Source of the DNA: JALUUH01 sp964636675
Lineage (GTDB): Bacteria > Pseudomonadota > Gammaproteobacteria > S012-40
Assembly (NCBI GenBank): GCA_964636675.1
Contig: CAZWUO010000030.1
Span: forward strand, 1 to 24,361
Length of the DNA: 24,361 nucleotides
Direction of reading: 5' to 3'
Shown here: positions 9,057-17,578 of the stretch, one piece after another
How positions within the stretch are numbered: position 1 is the stretch's first letter
Layout: each line of letters opens with the position of its first letter
The notes under the pieces: model-generated
What the model was told of the DNA's origin: nothing
The model's input: the letters and a program-made list of their open reading frames with translations, nothing else
Database searches by the model: none
Program-made: the position numbers and the translations under genes

Positions 9057-9824
9057 ATGAGTGAAAAAAAAGCTCAATATACAAAAAGTCATACATCTGT
9101 AACACAAGATGGTTCAGCGTTAAAAAAATATCAAAAGGTTATTGTTGGGCGAACTTCTTTTGGTAGTTTTTTGTATTTTGAATTCTGTACTTGGTTATCA
9201 ATTGTGCCGGGAGCTGTAGGGCTATTTTTAAGGAAAAAGTTCTGGCCTTGTTTATTTGGTTCTTGCGGTAAGGGGGTGTTGTTCTCTAATAATGTGATTT
9301 TGCGTCAGCCTCATCGAATACATTTGAGGGATAATGTCATCATCAGTGAGCGTTGCATTCTGGATGCACGTACTGAGGCAACAGATGAAGTTATTGTACT
9401 GGGTAATAATGTGATTCTTTCTAATGATGTTTCTCTCACTTGTAAAGGGGGGTATATTAATATTGCTGATGATGTGGGCGTGGGGACGCAAACCGTAATT
9501 CATGCGACTTATGGATGTTCGGTCAATATTGGTGGCGATTGTATGGTGGGTCCGCAATGTTATTTTATTGCCGGTGGCACATATAAATCTGATCAAACTG
9601 ATTTGCCGATGCGTTTACAAGGAGTTATTGATTCGGAGTCGGGAATAGATATAGCGGCAGATGTTTGGTTAGGGGCTAAGGTTACAGTTTTGACAGGTAC
9701 TAGTATCGGTATAGGCGCAATTATTGGTGCAGGCGCAGTTGTAACCAATGATGTTGAGTCAATGGCAGTATATGTAGGTAGTCCAGCAAAGAAAATAAAA
9801 AATAGGGCGTGTAATAAGGCCTAA
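9057..9824 (+). CDS. hexapeptide-repeat (left-handed beta-helix) acyltransferase
   Basis: 255 residues from the ATG at 9057 (a GTG six bases earlier is also possible). A hydrophobic N-terminal stretch (SFLYFEFCTWLSIVPGAVGL, about residues 33-53) may sit on the membrane. Then come many imperfect hexapeptide turns (IHLRDNVIISER, VIVLGNNVILSND, INIADDVGVGTQTVI, VNIGGDCMVGPQCYF, IDIAADVWLGAKVTV, IGIGAIIGAGAVV) and the closing VGSPAKKI common in maltose/serine O-acetyltransferase-like enzymes. It likely O- or N-acetylates a sugar of the surface glycan, using acetyl-CoA in the cytoplasm. Second gene of a + pair with the epimerase; convergent with the flippase-like gene. The acceptor is not known. 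Confidence 0.8.
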   Translation: MSEKKAQYTKSHTSVTQDGSALKKYQKVIVGRTSFGSFLYFEFCTWLSIVPGAVGLFLRKKFWPCLFGSCGKGVLFSNNVILRQPHRIHLRDNVIISERCILDARTEATDEVIVLGNNVILSNDVSLTCKGGYINIADDVGVGTQTVIHATYGCSVNIGGDCMVGPQCYFIAGGTYKSDQTDLPMRLQGVIDSESGIDIAADVWLGAKVTVLTGTSIGIGAIIGAGAVVTNDVESMAVYVGSPAKKIKNRACNKA

Positions 9825-9975
9825 ATCTATAACGCCACGGGTATATTAGCTTGTGTAGCTTGGAAAATTTATTCTTACAGGGTCTCAGCTAGAATGCGGG
9901 TTGTGGCGTCACGCAAAAGCCGCAAGTCATTGATTTATCATCACGAGTGCGTACCATCAGTTCTTAACTTGTTTA

Positions 9976-10956
9976 TTAGCTTTTATTGGCAAATGATTTA
10001 ACTTGGGTTGCTTGAATTAATCCTCCAAATAGTGCAATACAAATATTAAAAAATGAAATGAAAATTCCCATTACCAATGCATCTCCTGGTGCTACGCCTT
10101 GCAGGCTCAAATAGAATACAAATATTGACTCTCTGATACCAATACCTGCAAATGATATAGGTATGGCACCTAAAATCATAGTCATGGGCATCAGTATCAT
10201 TAGGTGTACTATATGTATGTCTAGGCCTAGAGCCAACGATACGAAATATGCTTTTATTGAGGCAGTAAATATCACTAAAGAGGCTAAAAAAACAATGAGC
10301 GCTAAATTGTTTCCCGAAGTAATTTGATTAACAGCGATAATTAGTTTGTTCGTTAGTCGTGCTGCAGTAATTGCAAATGGAAGTCTGATACTATTGATTA
10401 ATTTAATACAAAAAACTTGAAGTTTACTATTGGTGCCAATGAAGCAAAGAAGCAATATAGCTATTGAAGAGAGTAGTACCGAGTAGCCAAGAGAAGAGGG
10501 GAATGACTCATCGTTCATAAGCATGAAGGAAATACTGAATAAACAGATTAACGCGGCACTACCAATAGTGAGAACATTAAGTAGTAATGTAGCAGCTGTG
10601 GGTTGTGCATAATTTTGAGTTTTTTCTTTTAAATTGTGTATTCGGACGATATCGGGCCCTACGCTACCAGGTATAAAAAAGCCATAAAATGCACTAATGA
10701 AAGTTATTTTTACGAGATATAAATAGTTTAAATTCACCTTGCTAAAAGACATTAAAGTACGAAAATTGTATATGCGCAGTAATTTTTCAATAAAGTGAAA
10801 TAAGAAGCCAGCTAAAAGTAGCATATAGCCTGATATACTATCAATTTTTTGCAAGGAAGCTTTTGCTTCAGTGCCAAAATTGATAATTAATAAACTTAAA
10901 ATGCTAATGCTTAATAATATTTTCAGGAATATGACAGCTTTATTTTTTGCAATCAT
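9976..10956 (-). CDS. UPF0104 / lysylphosphatidylglycerol-synthase-type membrane protein
   Basis: 326-residue polytopic membrane protein with about eight hydrophobic segments, the first at residues 8-26. The segment FFIPGSVGPDIVR (94-105) and the C-terminal SFAGIGIRESIFVF are hallmarks of the family that contains the flippase half of LPG synthases and YbhN-like proteins (Pfam LPG_synthase_TM). It has no soluble aminoacyl-transferase domain, so it is not a full MprF. Members in glycan loci are thought to help move lipid-linked products across the inner membrane, which would fit here (inference). Last gene of the six-gene - unit; 97 bases separate it from the preceding GT4 gene, and a dyad lies in that gap. 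The ribosome site is weak. Confidence 0.75.
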   Translation of the reverse strand: MIAKNKAVIFLKILLSISILSLLIINFGTEAKASLQKIDSISGYMLLLAGFLFHFIEKLLRIYNFRTLMSFSKVNLNYLYLVKITFISAFYGFFIPGSVGPDIVRIHNLKEKTQNYAQPTAATLLLNVLTIGSAALICLFSISFMLMNDESFPSSLGYSVLLSSIAILLLCFIGTNSKLQVFCIKLINSIRLPFAITAARLTNKLIIAVNQITSGNNLALIVFLASLVIFTASIKAYFVSLALGLDIHIVHLMILMPMTMILGAIPISFAGIGIRESIFVFYLSLQGVAPGDALVMGIFISFFNICIALFGGLIQATQVKSFANKS

Positions 10957-10978
10957 TGAAATTAAAGTAATTTGTAAA

Positions 10979-11004
10979 CATCTGTAATGGTTAATGAACA
11001 GATG
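10979..11004. promoter_or_regulatory. 7-bp perfect dyad upstream of the flippase-like gene
   Basis: CATCTGT (10979-10985) and ACAGATG (10998-11004) form a perfect inverted repeat with a 12-base spacer, 22 bases before the start codon of the flippase-like gene on the - strand. Geometry fits either an operator or an RNA hairpin that could hide the ribosome site. No U tract follows, so it is unlikely to be a terminator. Confidence 0.35.
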
Positions 11005-11053
11005 CTAGGATTAGAAAAAAAAGGTTTTAAGCATGGGTTTTGTCGAATGCATT

Positions 11054-12193
11054 CTAAAATGTTTGGCTTAAAAGTTGTTTTAGTTGGTTGGCGCTTTTAT
11101 TCCAATTAAAATTGTTTGATCTTTTAAGCGCTCTAGCTTTTAATTCGGCAGCTTCTTCGTGATCATTTAATACTCTCAATAACGAGTCGGCAATATCGTT
11201 AATATTGTTTGGGTCACAGGTAAGGCCTCCTTCTCCTATAATCTCAGGACAAGCTCCAGTGTTAGAAGTAATGACAGGGCAGCCGCAAGCGATAGCTTCG
11301 ACTAATGGGATACCAAAGCTTTCATAAAATGATGGAAAGCAAAGAACTGATGCCAAATTGTAAATAACAGGCATGTCCTCTTGAGGGATGTAGCCAGGAA
11401 ATAGATAGTCATCATTTTTAACATACTCCTTGCCATATGTCGCGATGAGAGTTTCTCGTATATCCTTGCCAATTAATACAAGTTTGATTTTTTCAGTAGT
11501 TTTGCTTTTTACTAATTCAAAAGCATCAATGACACCTTCAGTATTTTTTCTCGGATAAAATTCTTTTTTGTTAGAGCCAACGGCGGAATATGCCTTGGTG
11601 ATAGCGATGACAAATTTTGTTTTTGGTAAATTGTATTTTTGCCTAATATTCTCAAGTGTTTTTTTGTCGCTAATTGGTTTAAATAGAGTGTTAGGAGCAG
11701 AATATATGGTGTGAATTTTTTCCAATGAGATGTTAATGTATTTATTAAGATCGTGTTTTAATACATCGGACAATGTAATAACTGCTGAAGCTTTTTTACA
11801 ATATAAGGGAAGAAATGTTTTTACATATAATAAATCTAACCAATCATAATACTGTGGGAATATCCAATATTCTGATCCTCTTTGAATGACAACAGACTTA
11901 ATAGTAGACAATAATGGTACTGTAAATTTAGGGCTAAATATAAGATCTACTTTTTCTTTCCATGAATAGTATGGAATGAATAATTGGTCAAATACTATTT
12001 TTCGTTTAGTGTCTATCAATATTTCTTTGACATTAGAGTATTCTTTATATCGGCCTAGAAACGCACTATTTTTGAAAAAAATGACGTAAGTGTTTTCACG
12101 ATCAATTGATAGCAAGGTGTCTACTAAATTGGTTATGGCTATACCGGGGCCGTCAATTTCCTCGATTGCCCGCATTGAAATTGCAATTTTCAT
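11054..12193 (-). CDS. GT4-family glycosyltransferase (GT-B fold)
   Basis: 379 residues, normal for family GT4. The C-terminal nucleotide-sugar-binding domain has the classical E-x7-E motif in FPSFYESFGIPLVEA (E291/E299), followed by ACGCPVITSNTGACPEI. The N-terminal acceptor domain starts MKIAISMRAIEEIDGPGIA. The enzyme should transfer a sugar from an NDP donor with retention, on the cytoplasmic face. Donor and acceptor cannot be read from the sequence. It is fifth in the - unit, 76 bases after the other GT4 gene; that gap holds a hairpin. AGGA lies 11 bases before the ATG, a distant ribosome site. Confidence 0.85.
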   Translation of the reverse strand: MKIAISMRAIEEIDGPGIAITNLVDTLLSIDRENTYVIFFKNSAFLGRYKEYSNVKEILIDTKRKIVFDQLFIPYYSWKEKVDLIFSPKFTVPLLSTIKSVVIQRGSEYWIFPQYYDWLDLLYVKTFLPLYCKKASAVITLSDVLKHDLNKYINISLEKIHTIYSAPNTLFKPISDKKTLENIRQKYNLPKTKFVIAITKAYSAVGSNKKEFYPRKNTEGVIDAFELVKSKTTEKIKLVLIGKDIRETLIATYGKEYVKNDDYLFPGYIPQEDMPVIYNLASVLCFPSFYESFGIPLVEAIACGCPVITSNTGACPEIIGEGGLTCDPNNINDIADSLLRVLNDHEEAAELKARALKRSNNFNWNKSANQLKQLLSQTF

Positions 12194-12225
12194 AGTGAGT
12201 TTTTCCTGTTTTTTATAATCTTAGT

Positions 12226-12244
12226 AGGTGTTTTAGAAACGCCT
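12226..12244. terminator. hairpin between the two GT4 genes
   Basis: AGGTGTTT (12226-12233) and AAACGCCT (12237-12244) pair around a 3-base loop with one G-U wobble if read as + strand RNA, where TTAATTTTTT follows. On the - strand, the direction of the genes here, the same stem has a C-A mismatch and a poor U tract. It may only slow - strand transcription, or it may stop antisense reads. Confidence 0.3.
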
Positions 12245-12269
12245 TTAATTTTTTATTTTCAAGATGTTT

Positions 12270-13457
12270 TTACTTGATTAGTAAATTGTGTAATACGTTA
12301 GCGACTTTATCTGTTGCAGTATTCCATGAAAGATCTTGTTTCACTCTTGCTTTGCCCGCGTGTCCACGCTTTGTTGCTTCTTCATTGTGGTTAAAGATGT
12401 AGTTTAGCTGATTTGTAAACATATCAATGTGCATTGGTGGTACAAAAAAACCATTATCTCTTAGCAATTGTCGATTATTTTCTGTATCGAAACAAACAAC
12501 AGGTAAGCCTGCCCCCATATAATTTAAGAGTTTTCCACTTGCTTCAGCTGAGGAAGCAGCTTTGGGTTCAATAGCAATGTGGGCCAAAGCTAAATAGTTT
12601 GCAAGTTTTTCATATGGTATGCGTCCAGTTATGGTGCAGCGATGGTTGAGTTTTTGTTGAGTTAAATATGTTTCTAATTTTTCTGTAGGATAACCGATAA
12701 TTAAAAAGTGACATTCCAGATTTTGCTGTTCTGTATTATTAATAATATTGCAAAGAGCATCGAGTCCTTTAGCTGCTAACAGTGCACCTGAATACACGAC
12801 AATAGGTTTTGTTGAAGGTAGCTTCAGTTGCGCTTTCAATAATTTCGTTTGCTCGGTGTGGATTGATGTTATGTCTGCCCCATCGTTAACAAGTGTGATT
12901 TTAGTTTTTGCAACTTTAAATTGAGACTTAAGTAGATTAACGCTTTGCTTCGATGAGCACATAATATGGTCAGGCATTTTGACAATGATACTTTCGAAGG
13001 AGACAAATAATTTTTTAAACCAAGAGTGTTTTTTAAAGTACCCATGGGCTTCTAATTCCCCAACTAAGCTACCCTGCATATCGAATATGAGCGGTATTTT
13101 TCGTATAAAAAAAAATCTTGCAATCCATCCTATAAATAGGCCTTCATGTAGATGTGCGTATATTATATTCGGTTTGGTTTTTCTTATTGTCTTAATGGTT
13201 GTATATAATAGGAATACGTCGGCAATATATTTAAAGGGTGAAGGTCCTGCTTCAGTTTTTGTATAACCAGGGATTGTCATGCTTCGGTAAATTGTTATGC
13301 CTGGCATATCCCTTCCATGATGATATGTGCATAAAATATTATGCATCGATTTTTTATTTAATCCCGAGATTATTCCATTAATGCGCATATGGCATCCTCT
13401 GTCTGAGAAGAACGGGGTGGGGCCTATATGCAATACAGTGAGCGTATTTTTATTCAT
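12270..13457 (-). CDS. GT4-family glycosyltransferase (GT-B fold)
   Basis: 395 residues from MNKNTLTVLHIGPTPF; the open frame extends 36 codons further upstream into the GlpD-like gene, but the LHIGPTP strand is where GT4 enzymes begin, so the ATG at 13457 is preferred. The N-terminal domain shows FFSDRGCHMRINGI and IIYAHLHEGLFIGW; the C-terminal donor-binding domain shows VVYSGALLAAKGLD and EASGKLLNYMGAGLPVV (306-320). The first conserved Glu of the E-x7-E motif is kept (E306), but the second position is not a clear Glu (around N312-A315), as in some GT4 subfamilies. Expected role: retaining sugar transfer to a lipid-linked acceptor in the cytoplasm. 34 bases downstream of the GlpD-like gene, so probably the same transcript. 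Confidence 0.8.
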   Translation of the reverse strand: MNKNTLTVLHIGPTPFFSDRGCHMRINGIISGLNKKSMHNILCTYHHGRDMPGITIYRSMTIPGYTKTEAGPSPFKYIADVFLLYTTIKTIRKTKPNIIYAHLHEGLFIGWIARFFFIRKIPLIFDMQGSLVGELEAHGYFKKHSWFKKLFVSFESIIVKMPDHIMCSSKQSVNLLKSQFKVAKTKITLVNDGADITSIHTEQTKLLKAQLKLPSTKPIVVYSGALLAAKGLDALCNIINNTEQQNLECHFLIIGYPTEKLETYLTQQKLNHRCTITGRIPYEKLANYLALAHIAIEPKAASSAEASGKLLNYMGAGLPVVCFDTENNRQLLRDNGFFVPPMHIDMFTNQLNYIFNHNEEATKRGHAGKARVKQDLSWNTATDKVANVLHNLLIK

Positions 13458-13491
13458 TGTTAAACAATTGTACTCATAAAATATGACGACC

Positions 13492-15162
13492 CTAATGATA
13501 GCGGTAATATTTTTTAACGTTATTGATTTCAGTTTGAGTGCGTTGTTCATCCCATCCAAATTCATCTGCCATTATAGAAGCACAATTAGATAGAACCTTG
13601 TCACCAGGATTTCCTAAGGTACCAATTCCTGTTCGTCGGAAAATAAAGTCATCAAGATGAAAAACCATTTCATTTCTTATGGTAAAAATTATCTCGGCGA
13701 TGATGGAGTGCTGATTGTTCATAACAGGTTTTGCTAATTCAGTTGATGTTTTTGCAATCTCCATGATTTGATCAATGGCGGTGCCATAATAAGTGACTAA
13801 ATGGTCGATTGTATCAGAGGAGGCGATCGTTGCGTATTCTTGTTTTTTCTTAAGGCGGTATTCAATGATATTATTTATATTGCCTGTTGTTAACTGAGTA
13901 TTCCTAGTTGCGCAGGGTTTGATGGGCTTATCAAGATCCTTGGTAATTATGTTGAGTGCTTTTTCGGCGAGCAAGCGTGCAGTAGTATATTTTGCTCCGA
14001 AAACGGAATAAAGTCCTTGGAACCCTTCTGAGTTTTTATGATCAATTATTTGGTATTCACCGGTTCCTTGATATTTGTTAGGGTTGATTTTGTCGGTGAT
14101 TAATGGGTATATACCTGCATAAGCGTATTTGACGGCGTCTCTAGTCAGTTTTTCACAACCAAAAGCAGAGTTGATATCAGTAATTAAATCATTAATATTT
14201 TCTTCGGTTGGTCGTACATCGTTGAGGTTATCATGATATGCATCGTAAGTTGTGCCAATTAACGAATGGTTTCTCCAAGGAATAATAAATACGTGGCGCC
14301 CGCCTCTATTTAAAAGGCCTTCATGTTTCTTTGAAGTTGTAAGTGCGATTGCGTGTGACTCAGTAATTTTTGTTGTAACAATATGCGCACCTTTAGAGAA
14401 GCCGGTAACAATTTTGTCTAAATTTTTTGTGGGCATGGTTTCATTTAGTAGTGGTATCCATGGGCCGGCGGCATTGACAATGATTTTTGCACGTAGCTCA
14501 AAGTTTTTTTTTGCTATTAGGTCCGCGCAATAAACGCCTATTATTTTTTGGCCGCTGTGCAGGAATGATTGAGCTTCTATGTAGTTACCAATAGTGGCGC
14601 CGTGTTCAGCAGCAGTTTCTAAAAATGCAAGTGTCATGCGTTCCGAGCTAATCATGTGACTTTCATAAAACAATACGCCACCTGTGGTGCCCCCTTGTTG
14701 AAAGTCTGAAATATTTTGCGTGAGTTCTTCGGAAGAAACATATTTCCATGAGGGGACTTGTTTGCTGGGGTCTTCTATTAGTCGGTTTTGGCCAGTACAG
14801 AGGGCTTGGTAAGCTAGCATCCCAGCAGTCATAAATAATTTGCTTTTTTTGAATTCTTTGAATGTAGGTACTACAAAAGGTATATAGTGTGTTAAATGTG
14901 GAGCGAGGCGTTGAAAGTAAGTTCTTTCGAGGGCAGATTCTCTAACTTTACTTAGTTGTCCCTGTTGTAAATAGCGTATACCGCCGTGGAGTAGCTTTGA
15001 TGATGCGGCTGATGTTTTTGCGCCAAAGTCGTTTTTTTCTATCAACGCAACAGATAGTCCGCGCAAACTGGCGTCTGCAGCTAGGCAAGCGCCAGTTATT
15101 CCGCCGCCGATTATCGCGATATCAAATATTTCATTGGAAAGTTTTTTTGGGCTACGAATCAT
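13492..15162 (-). CDS. GlpD-like FAD-dependent glycerol-3-phosphate dehydrogenase/oxidase
   Basis: 556 residues, slightly longer than E. coli GlpD. An FAD-binding Rossmann motif lies at 15-24 (IAIIGGGITG), E42 follows at the end of strand two, and the family signature LLHGGIRYLQQGQ is at 57-69. Further family blocks are NAAGPWIP, SLIGTTYDAYHDN and KYAYAGIYPLI, then a C-terminal domain (FRRTGIGTLGNPG). The known reaction is sn-glycerol 3-phosphate to dihydroxyacetone phosphate, passing electrons to quinone at the inner membrane. No glpK, glpF or glpR is near; instead it sits between GT2 and GT4 genes, so it may act on a glycan precursor or supply glycerol-derived units rather than feed on glycerol (inference). 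216 bases separate it from the GT2 gene upstream. Confidence 0.8.
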   Translation of the reverse strand: MIRSPKKLSNEIFDIAIIGGGITGACLAADASLRGLSVALIEKNDFGAKTSAASSKLLHGGIRYLQQGQLSKVRESALERTYFQRLAPHLTHYIPFVVPTFKEFKKSKLFMTAGMLAYQALCTGQNRLIEDPSKQVPSWKYVSSEELTQNISDFQQGGTTGGVLFYESHMISSERMTLAFLETAAEHGATIGNYIEAQSFLHSGQKIIGVYCADLIAKKNFELRAKIIVNAAGPWIPLLNETMPTKNLDKIVTGFSKGAHIVTTKITESHAIALTTSKKHEGLLNRGGRHVFIIPWRNHSLIGTTYDAYHDNLNDVRPTEENINDLITDINSAFGCEKLTRDAVKYAYAGIYPLITDKINPNKYQGTGEYQIIDHKNSEGFQGLYSVFGAKYTTARLLAEKALNIITKDLDKPIKPCATRNTQLTTGNINNIIEYRLKKKQEYATIASSDTIDHLVTYYGTAIDQIMEIAKTSTELAKPVMNNQHSIIAEIIFTIRNEMVFHLDDFIFRRTGIGTLGNPGDKVLSNCASIMADEFGWDEQRTQTEINNVKKYYRYH

Positions 15163-15378
15163 TTTTTCTCATTATTAGTGGCAGGATCGTATTAGATTTC
15201 ATATTTTTTTGCATAGGTATTTTTTATCTGATAAAGGCTTGGGTCTAGTGAATTTTGAATGGTTATTAAATGCCATTAAATCTTATGAGTCCTTATAATG
15301 GGGCCGGTCTATTGTTTCCATTAGGTGAGCGCTCTTTAAGAAGTGCTCGCAATAATTCTTTAGAGTAAATGACAAGAA

Positions 15379-16320
15379 TTAATTTATAATTTCATCTACA
15401 GTATATTCCTTAAGCTCTTTCGCATGTGTGAAAATAATTATTTCACCTATCAAGCCAATAGCTAATATTTGTATTCCTAGTACAACGAGCAGGGTACTAA
15501 CGATAAGGGCGGGCCTATCCGCTAGCCCGGTGCCAAAGAACATTCGCTCTATAACAATGTATAGTGTAAAGAATAGTCCGATTAAGAACGTGCTAACGCC
15601 TACTATTCCGAAAAAACGTATAGGTTTTTTTGTGAATTTTACTAGTACAAATATACTTAATAAATCCAGTAATCGGCGAGTATAAATCCCAAGAGAGTGA
15701 ACTCTTCTTTTGTTGTCTTTTTTAGCTTGTTGGACATTGATTTCTTTTATCCTAAATCCTACTCGGTGCGCTAATAAAGGTAAAAAACGATGCTGATCCC
15801 CGTAAATGTTGATTTCTTCAAAGATTTTTTTATGGAATGCGCGTACACCGCATCCGAGGTCGTGTATTGGTATGTCAATGAGTCGATTTAAAATGGCGTG
15901 GAATACTTTGTTTTGCACTCTGTTAATAACGGGATCTTGCCGCGGCCAGCGCCGAGTGACGACTAGATCATTAGTGTTTAATTCGGCGATGATTTTGGAA
16001 AACTCATTTGCGTCTACCTGCTCATATGCTGGTAATGTGATGACATATTTCCCTGCTGCGTGGTCGACGCCAATGCTGATAGCCGTGGCTTCGCCAAAAG
16101 ATTTCGCCAATTTTAAAATCTTAAACTTCTCGCCCTTAGATTTTAATTCTTTTAATTGTTTGACTATTTCAGGGTAATTTCCATCAACTACATAAATTAT
16201 CTCGAAAAGCAAATCCGTTTTTTCGAGCGCATTTTTATAGGTATGATAGAGTTCAGTAATGTCGTCATGTCTGTTTTCCGAAATTGTGACAATGGCTGAG
16301 AGGTTTACTTTTTGTTCCAT
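15379..16320 (-). CDS. GT2-type membrane glycosyltransferase paralog with degenerate DXD motif
   Basis: 313 residues from MEQKVNLSAIV; the ATG at 16320 is supported by TAGGA 5 bases upstream. The fold is that of DPM1/GtrB/ArnC-like GT2 enzymes: a GT-A domain, then two C-terminal membrane helices (about 215-245 and 260-295). It lines up throughout with its upstream neighbour (GKYVIT with GKIILT, DLGCGVRAF with DNGCSLKAY, DQHRFLPLLA with EMHRFIPAMA). But where the neighbour has the metal/donor motif MDGDLQ, this protein has LPAYEQ (96-101), and the usual NEE near the start is SENRHDD. The catalytic metal site therefore appears lost. It may be a non-catalytic partner, or use a different donor or mechanism. 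Starts 29 bases after the other GT2 gene ends, so they are co-transcribed. Confidence 0.8.
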   Translation of the reverse strand: MEQKVNLSAIVTISENRHDDITELYHTYKNALEKTDLLFEIIYVVDGNYPEIVKQLKELKSKGEKFKILKLAKSFGEATAISIGVDHAAGKYVITLPAYEQVDANEFSKIIAELNTNDLVVTRRWPRQDPVINRVQNKVFHAILNRLIDIPIHDLGCGVRAFHKKIFEEINIYGDQHRFLPLLAHRVGFRIKEINVQQAKKDNKRRVHSLGIYTRRLLDLLSIFVLVKFTKKPIRFFGIVGVSTFLIGLFFTLYIVIERMFFGTGLADRPALIVSTLLVVLGIQILAIGLIGEIIIFTHAKELKEYTVDEIIN

Positions 16321-16348
16321 AACTTTCCTAGTGAGGTGTAATTGATTG

Positions 16349-17281
16349 TTAACGTGAATCAAGTGTTAATTGCGCGAGTCGATCTACTTTAAAGTCACCC
16401 GTTTTATATATTAGTTCTCCCACCATCCCCAAAGCGATCAGAAATACTGATAAAGACAGGGATAAAACTCCAATACCGGCAAATACGATGTTACTGGACC
16501 AAGACTCTATTTGAAGACTAATAAGCCAAAAGAAAATTGAAATCAATCCAATTAACCCCGGGATGAAGCCCAGAATAAAAAACCATAACAATGGGCGAGA
16601 GGAAAAAGAAACCAGGGTTTTAATCGTAACCAGATCTAAAAGAACTTTATAAATACGTGAGAGGCCGTATTTAGACTCACCAAACTGCCTAGCATGATGC
16701 TTGACTTTAATCTCAGCTACTTTTGTCCCGGCGATTGATGCCATTGCTGGGATAAATCGGTGCATTTCAGAATATAGAGGCACTTTCTGAATGATGCTTG
16801 CTCTATATGCTTTTAGAGAGCAGCCATTGTCTTTGATTGGAACCCCCGTCACTTTGCTAATTAACCAGTTAGCAATTTTTGATGGTATTTTTCTTGTAAT
16901 AAGTTTATCTTGTCGGTTATGTCGCCAACCAACAACGATATCGTAGCCTTCGTCCATTTTAGATAAAAAATTTGGGATATCCGATGGATCATTTTGCAGG
17001 TCTCCGTCCATCGTAAGGATTATTTTGCCCGTAGCATGCTCTATTCCTGCCGCCATTGCGGGCGTCTGACCATAATTTTTTCTAAATTTTATGACCTTCA
17101 GTCGTTTGTCTTGATTAGCGAGGTTTTTTGCGATTTCAAAGGTTTTATCTTTGCTTCCATCGTCAACAAAAATGATTTCGTATTTGCCTGAGGTGGTTTC
17201 TAGAGCCTTGACGATAGTGTCATATAAGAGTTCAATACTTTCTTCTTCGTTGAACAACGGAACAGCCACTGAAAAATCCAT
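16349..17281 (-). CDS. GT2 polyprenyl-phosphate glycosyltransferase (DPM1/GtrB/ArnC-like)
   Basis: 310 residues from MDFSVAVPLFNEEES. The GT-A domain shows NEEE (11-14), FVDDGSKD (39-45), GQTPAMAAGIEHATG and the acidic metal/donor motif MDGDLQNDP (91-99), then DNGCSLKAY and MHRFIPA. Two hydrophobic segments at the C-terminus (about 228-255 and 262-292) anchor it in the inner membrane. Such enzymes move a sugar from an NDP donor to polyprenyl phosphate, giving a carrier-bound sugar that can be used on the periplasmic side. Upstream ATG (17323) and TTG (17350) starts are in frame; none has a strong ribosome site, and the family usually begins just before the first beta strand, so 17281 is preferred but not certain. 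First gene of the six-gene - unit. Confidence 0.85.
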   Translation of the reverse strand: MDFSVAVPLFNEEESIELLYDTIVKALETTSGKYEIIFVDDGSKDKTFEIAKNLANQDKRLKVIKFRKNYGQTPAMAAGIEHATGKIILTMDGDLQNDPSDIPNFLSKMDEGYDIVVGWRHNRQDKLITRKIPSKIANWLISKVTGVPIKDNGCSLKAYRASIIQKVPLYSEMHRFIPAMASIAGTKVAEIKVKHHARQFGESKYGLSRIYKVLLDLVTIKTLVSFSSRPLLWFFILGFIPGLIGLISIFFWLISLQIESWSSNIVFAGIGVLSLSLSVFLIALGMVGELIYKTGDFKVDRLAQLTLDSR

Positions 17282-17463
17282 TATTTTAGTCTTCGATCCA
17301 TGTGATATTAAACTCGTGTGCATTATTTGATATTTCTCATTAACTATCAACTAGGGATTAAAAAAATAACTGCAAAGTTTCAATTATTCTTTGTGTTTCT
17401 ATTTCGATACGATATGGTTATTATCAAGTTGGTATTTGTTTGTAATCTCTAATGCATTGAATT

Positions 17464-17497
17464 AACAGGAAAAAATTAGAATTTTGTGCTTCCTGTT
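17464..17497. promoter_or_regulatory. 8-bp perfect dyad in a divergent promoter region
   Basis: AACAGGAA (17464-17471) and TTCCTGTT (17490-17497) are perfect inverted repeats with an 18-base spacer that itself holds AAAATTAGAATTTT (17472-17485). It lies between the divergent GT2 operon (-) and the heparinase-like gene (+), 82 bases before the latter's ATG. Position suits a shared operator; no regulator gene is present in the window. Confidence 0.4.
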
Positions 17498-17578
17498 CGG
17501 GTTTATGAGTAAAAAAGGGTGCGGAGCAGTATCTTCTGCCTTTAATCGTTAAAATTTCTTAATTACCATGGGTTTTGC

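Noticed and set aside
9827..9935. ACGCCAC and GTGGCGT inverted pair between the convergent acyltransferase and flippase-like genes
   Set aside because: Seven bases with a very long spacer; likely chance, and no element ends are visible.
15327..15348. Imperfect palindrome GAGCGCTC...AGTGCTC as a terminator after the second GT2 gene
   Set aside because: Pairing is imperfect and no U tract follows on the - strand.
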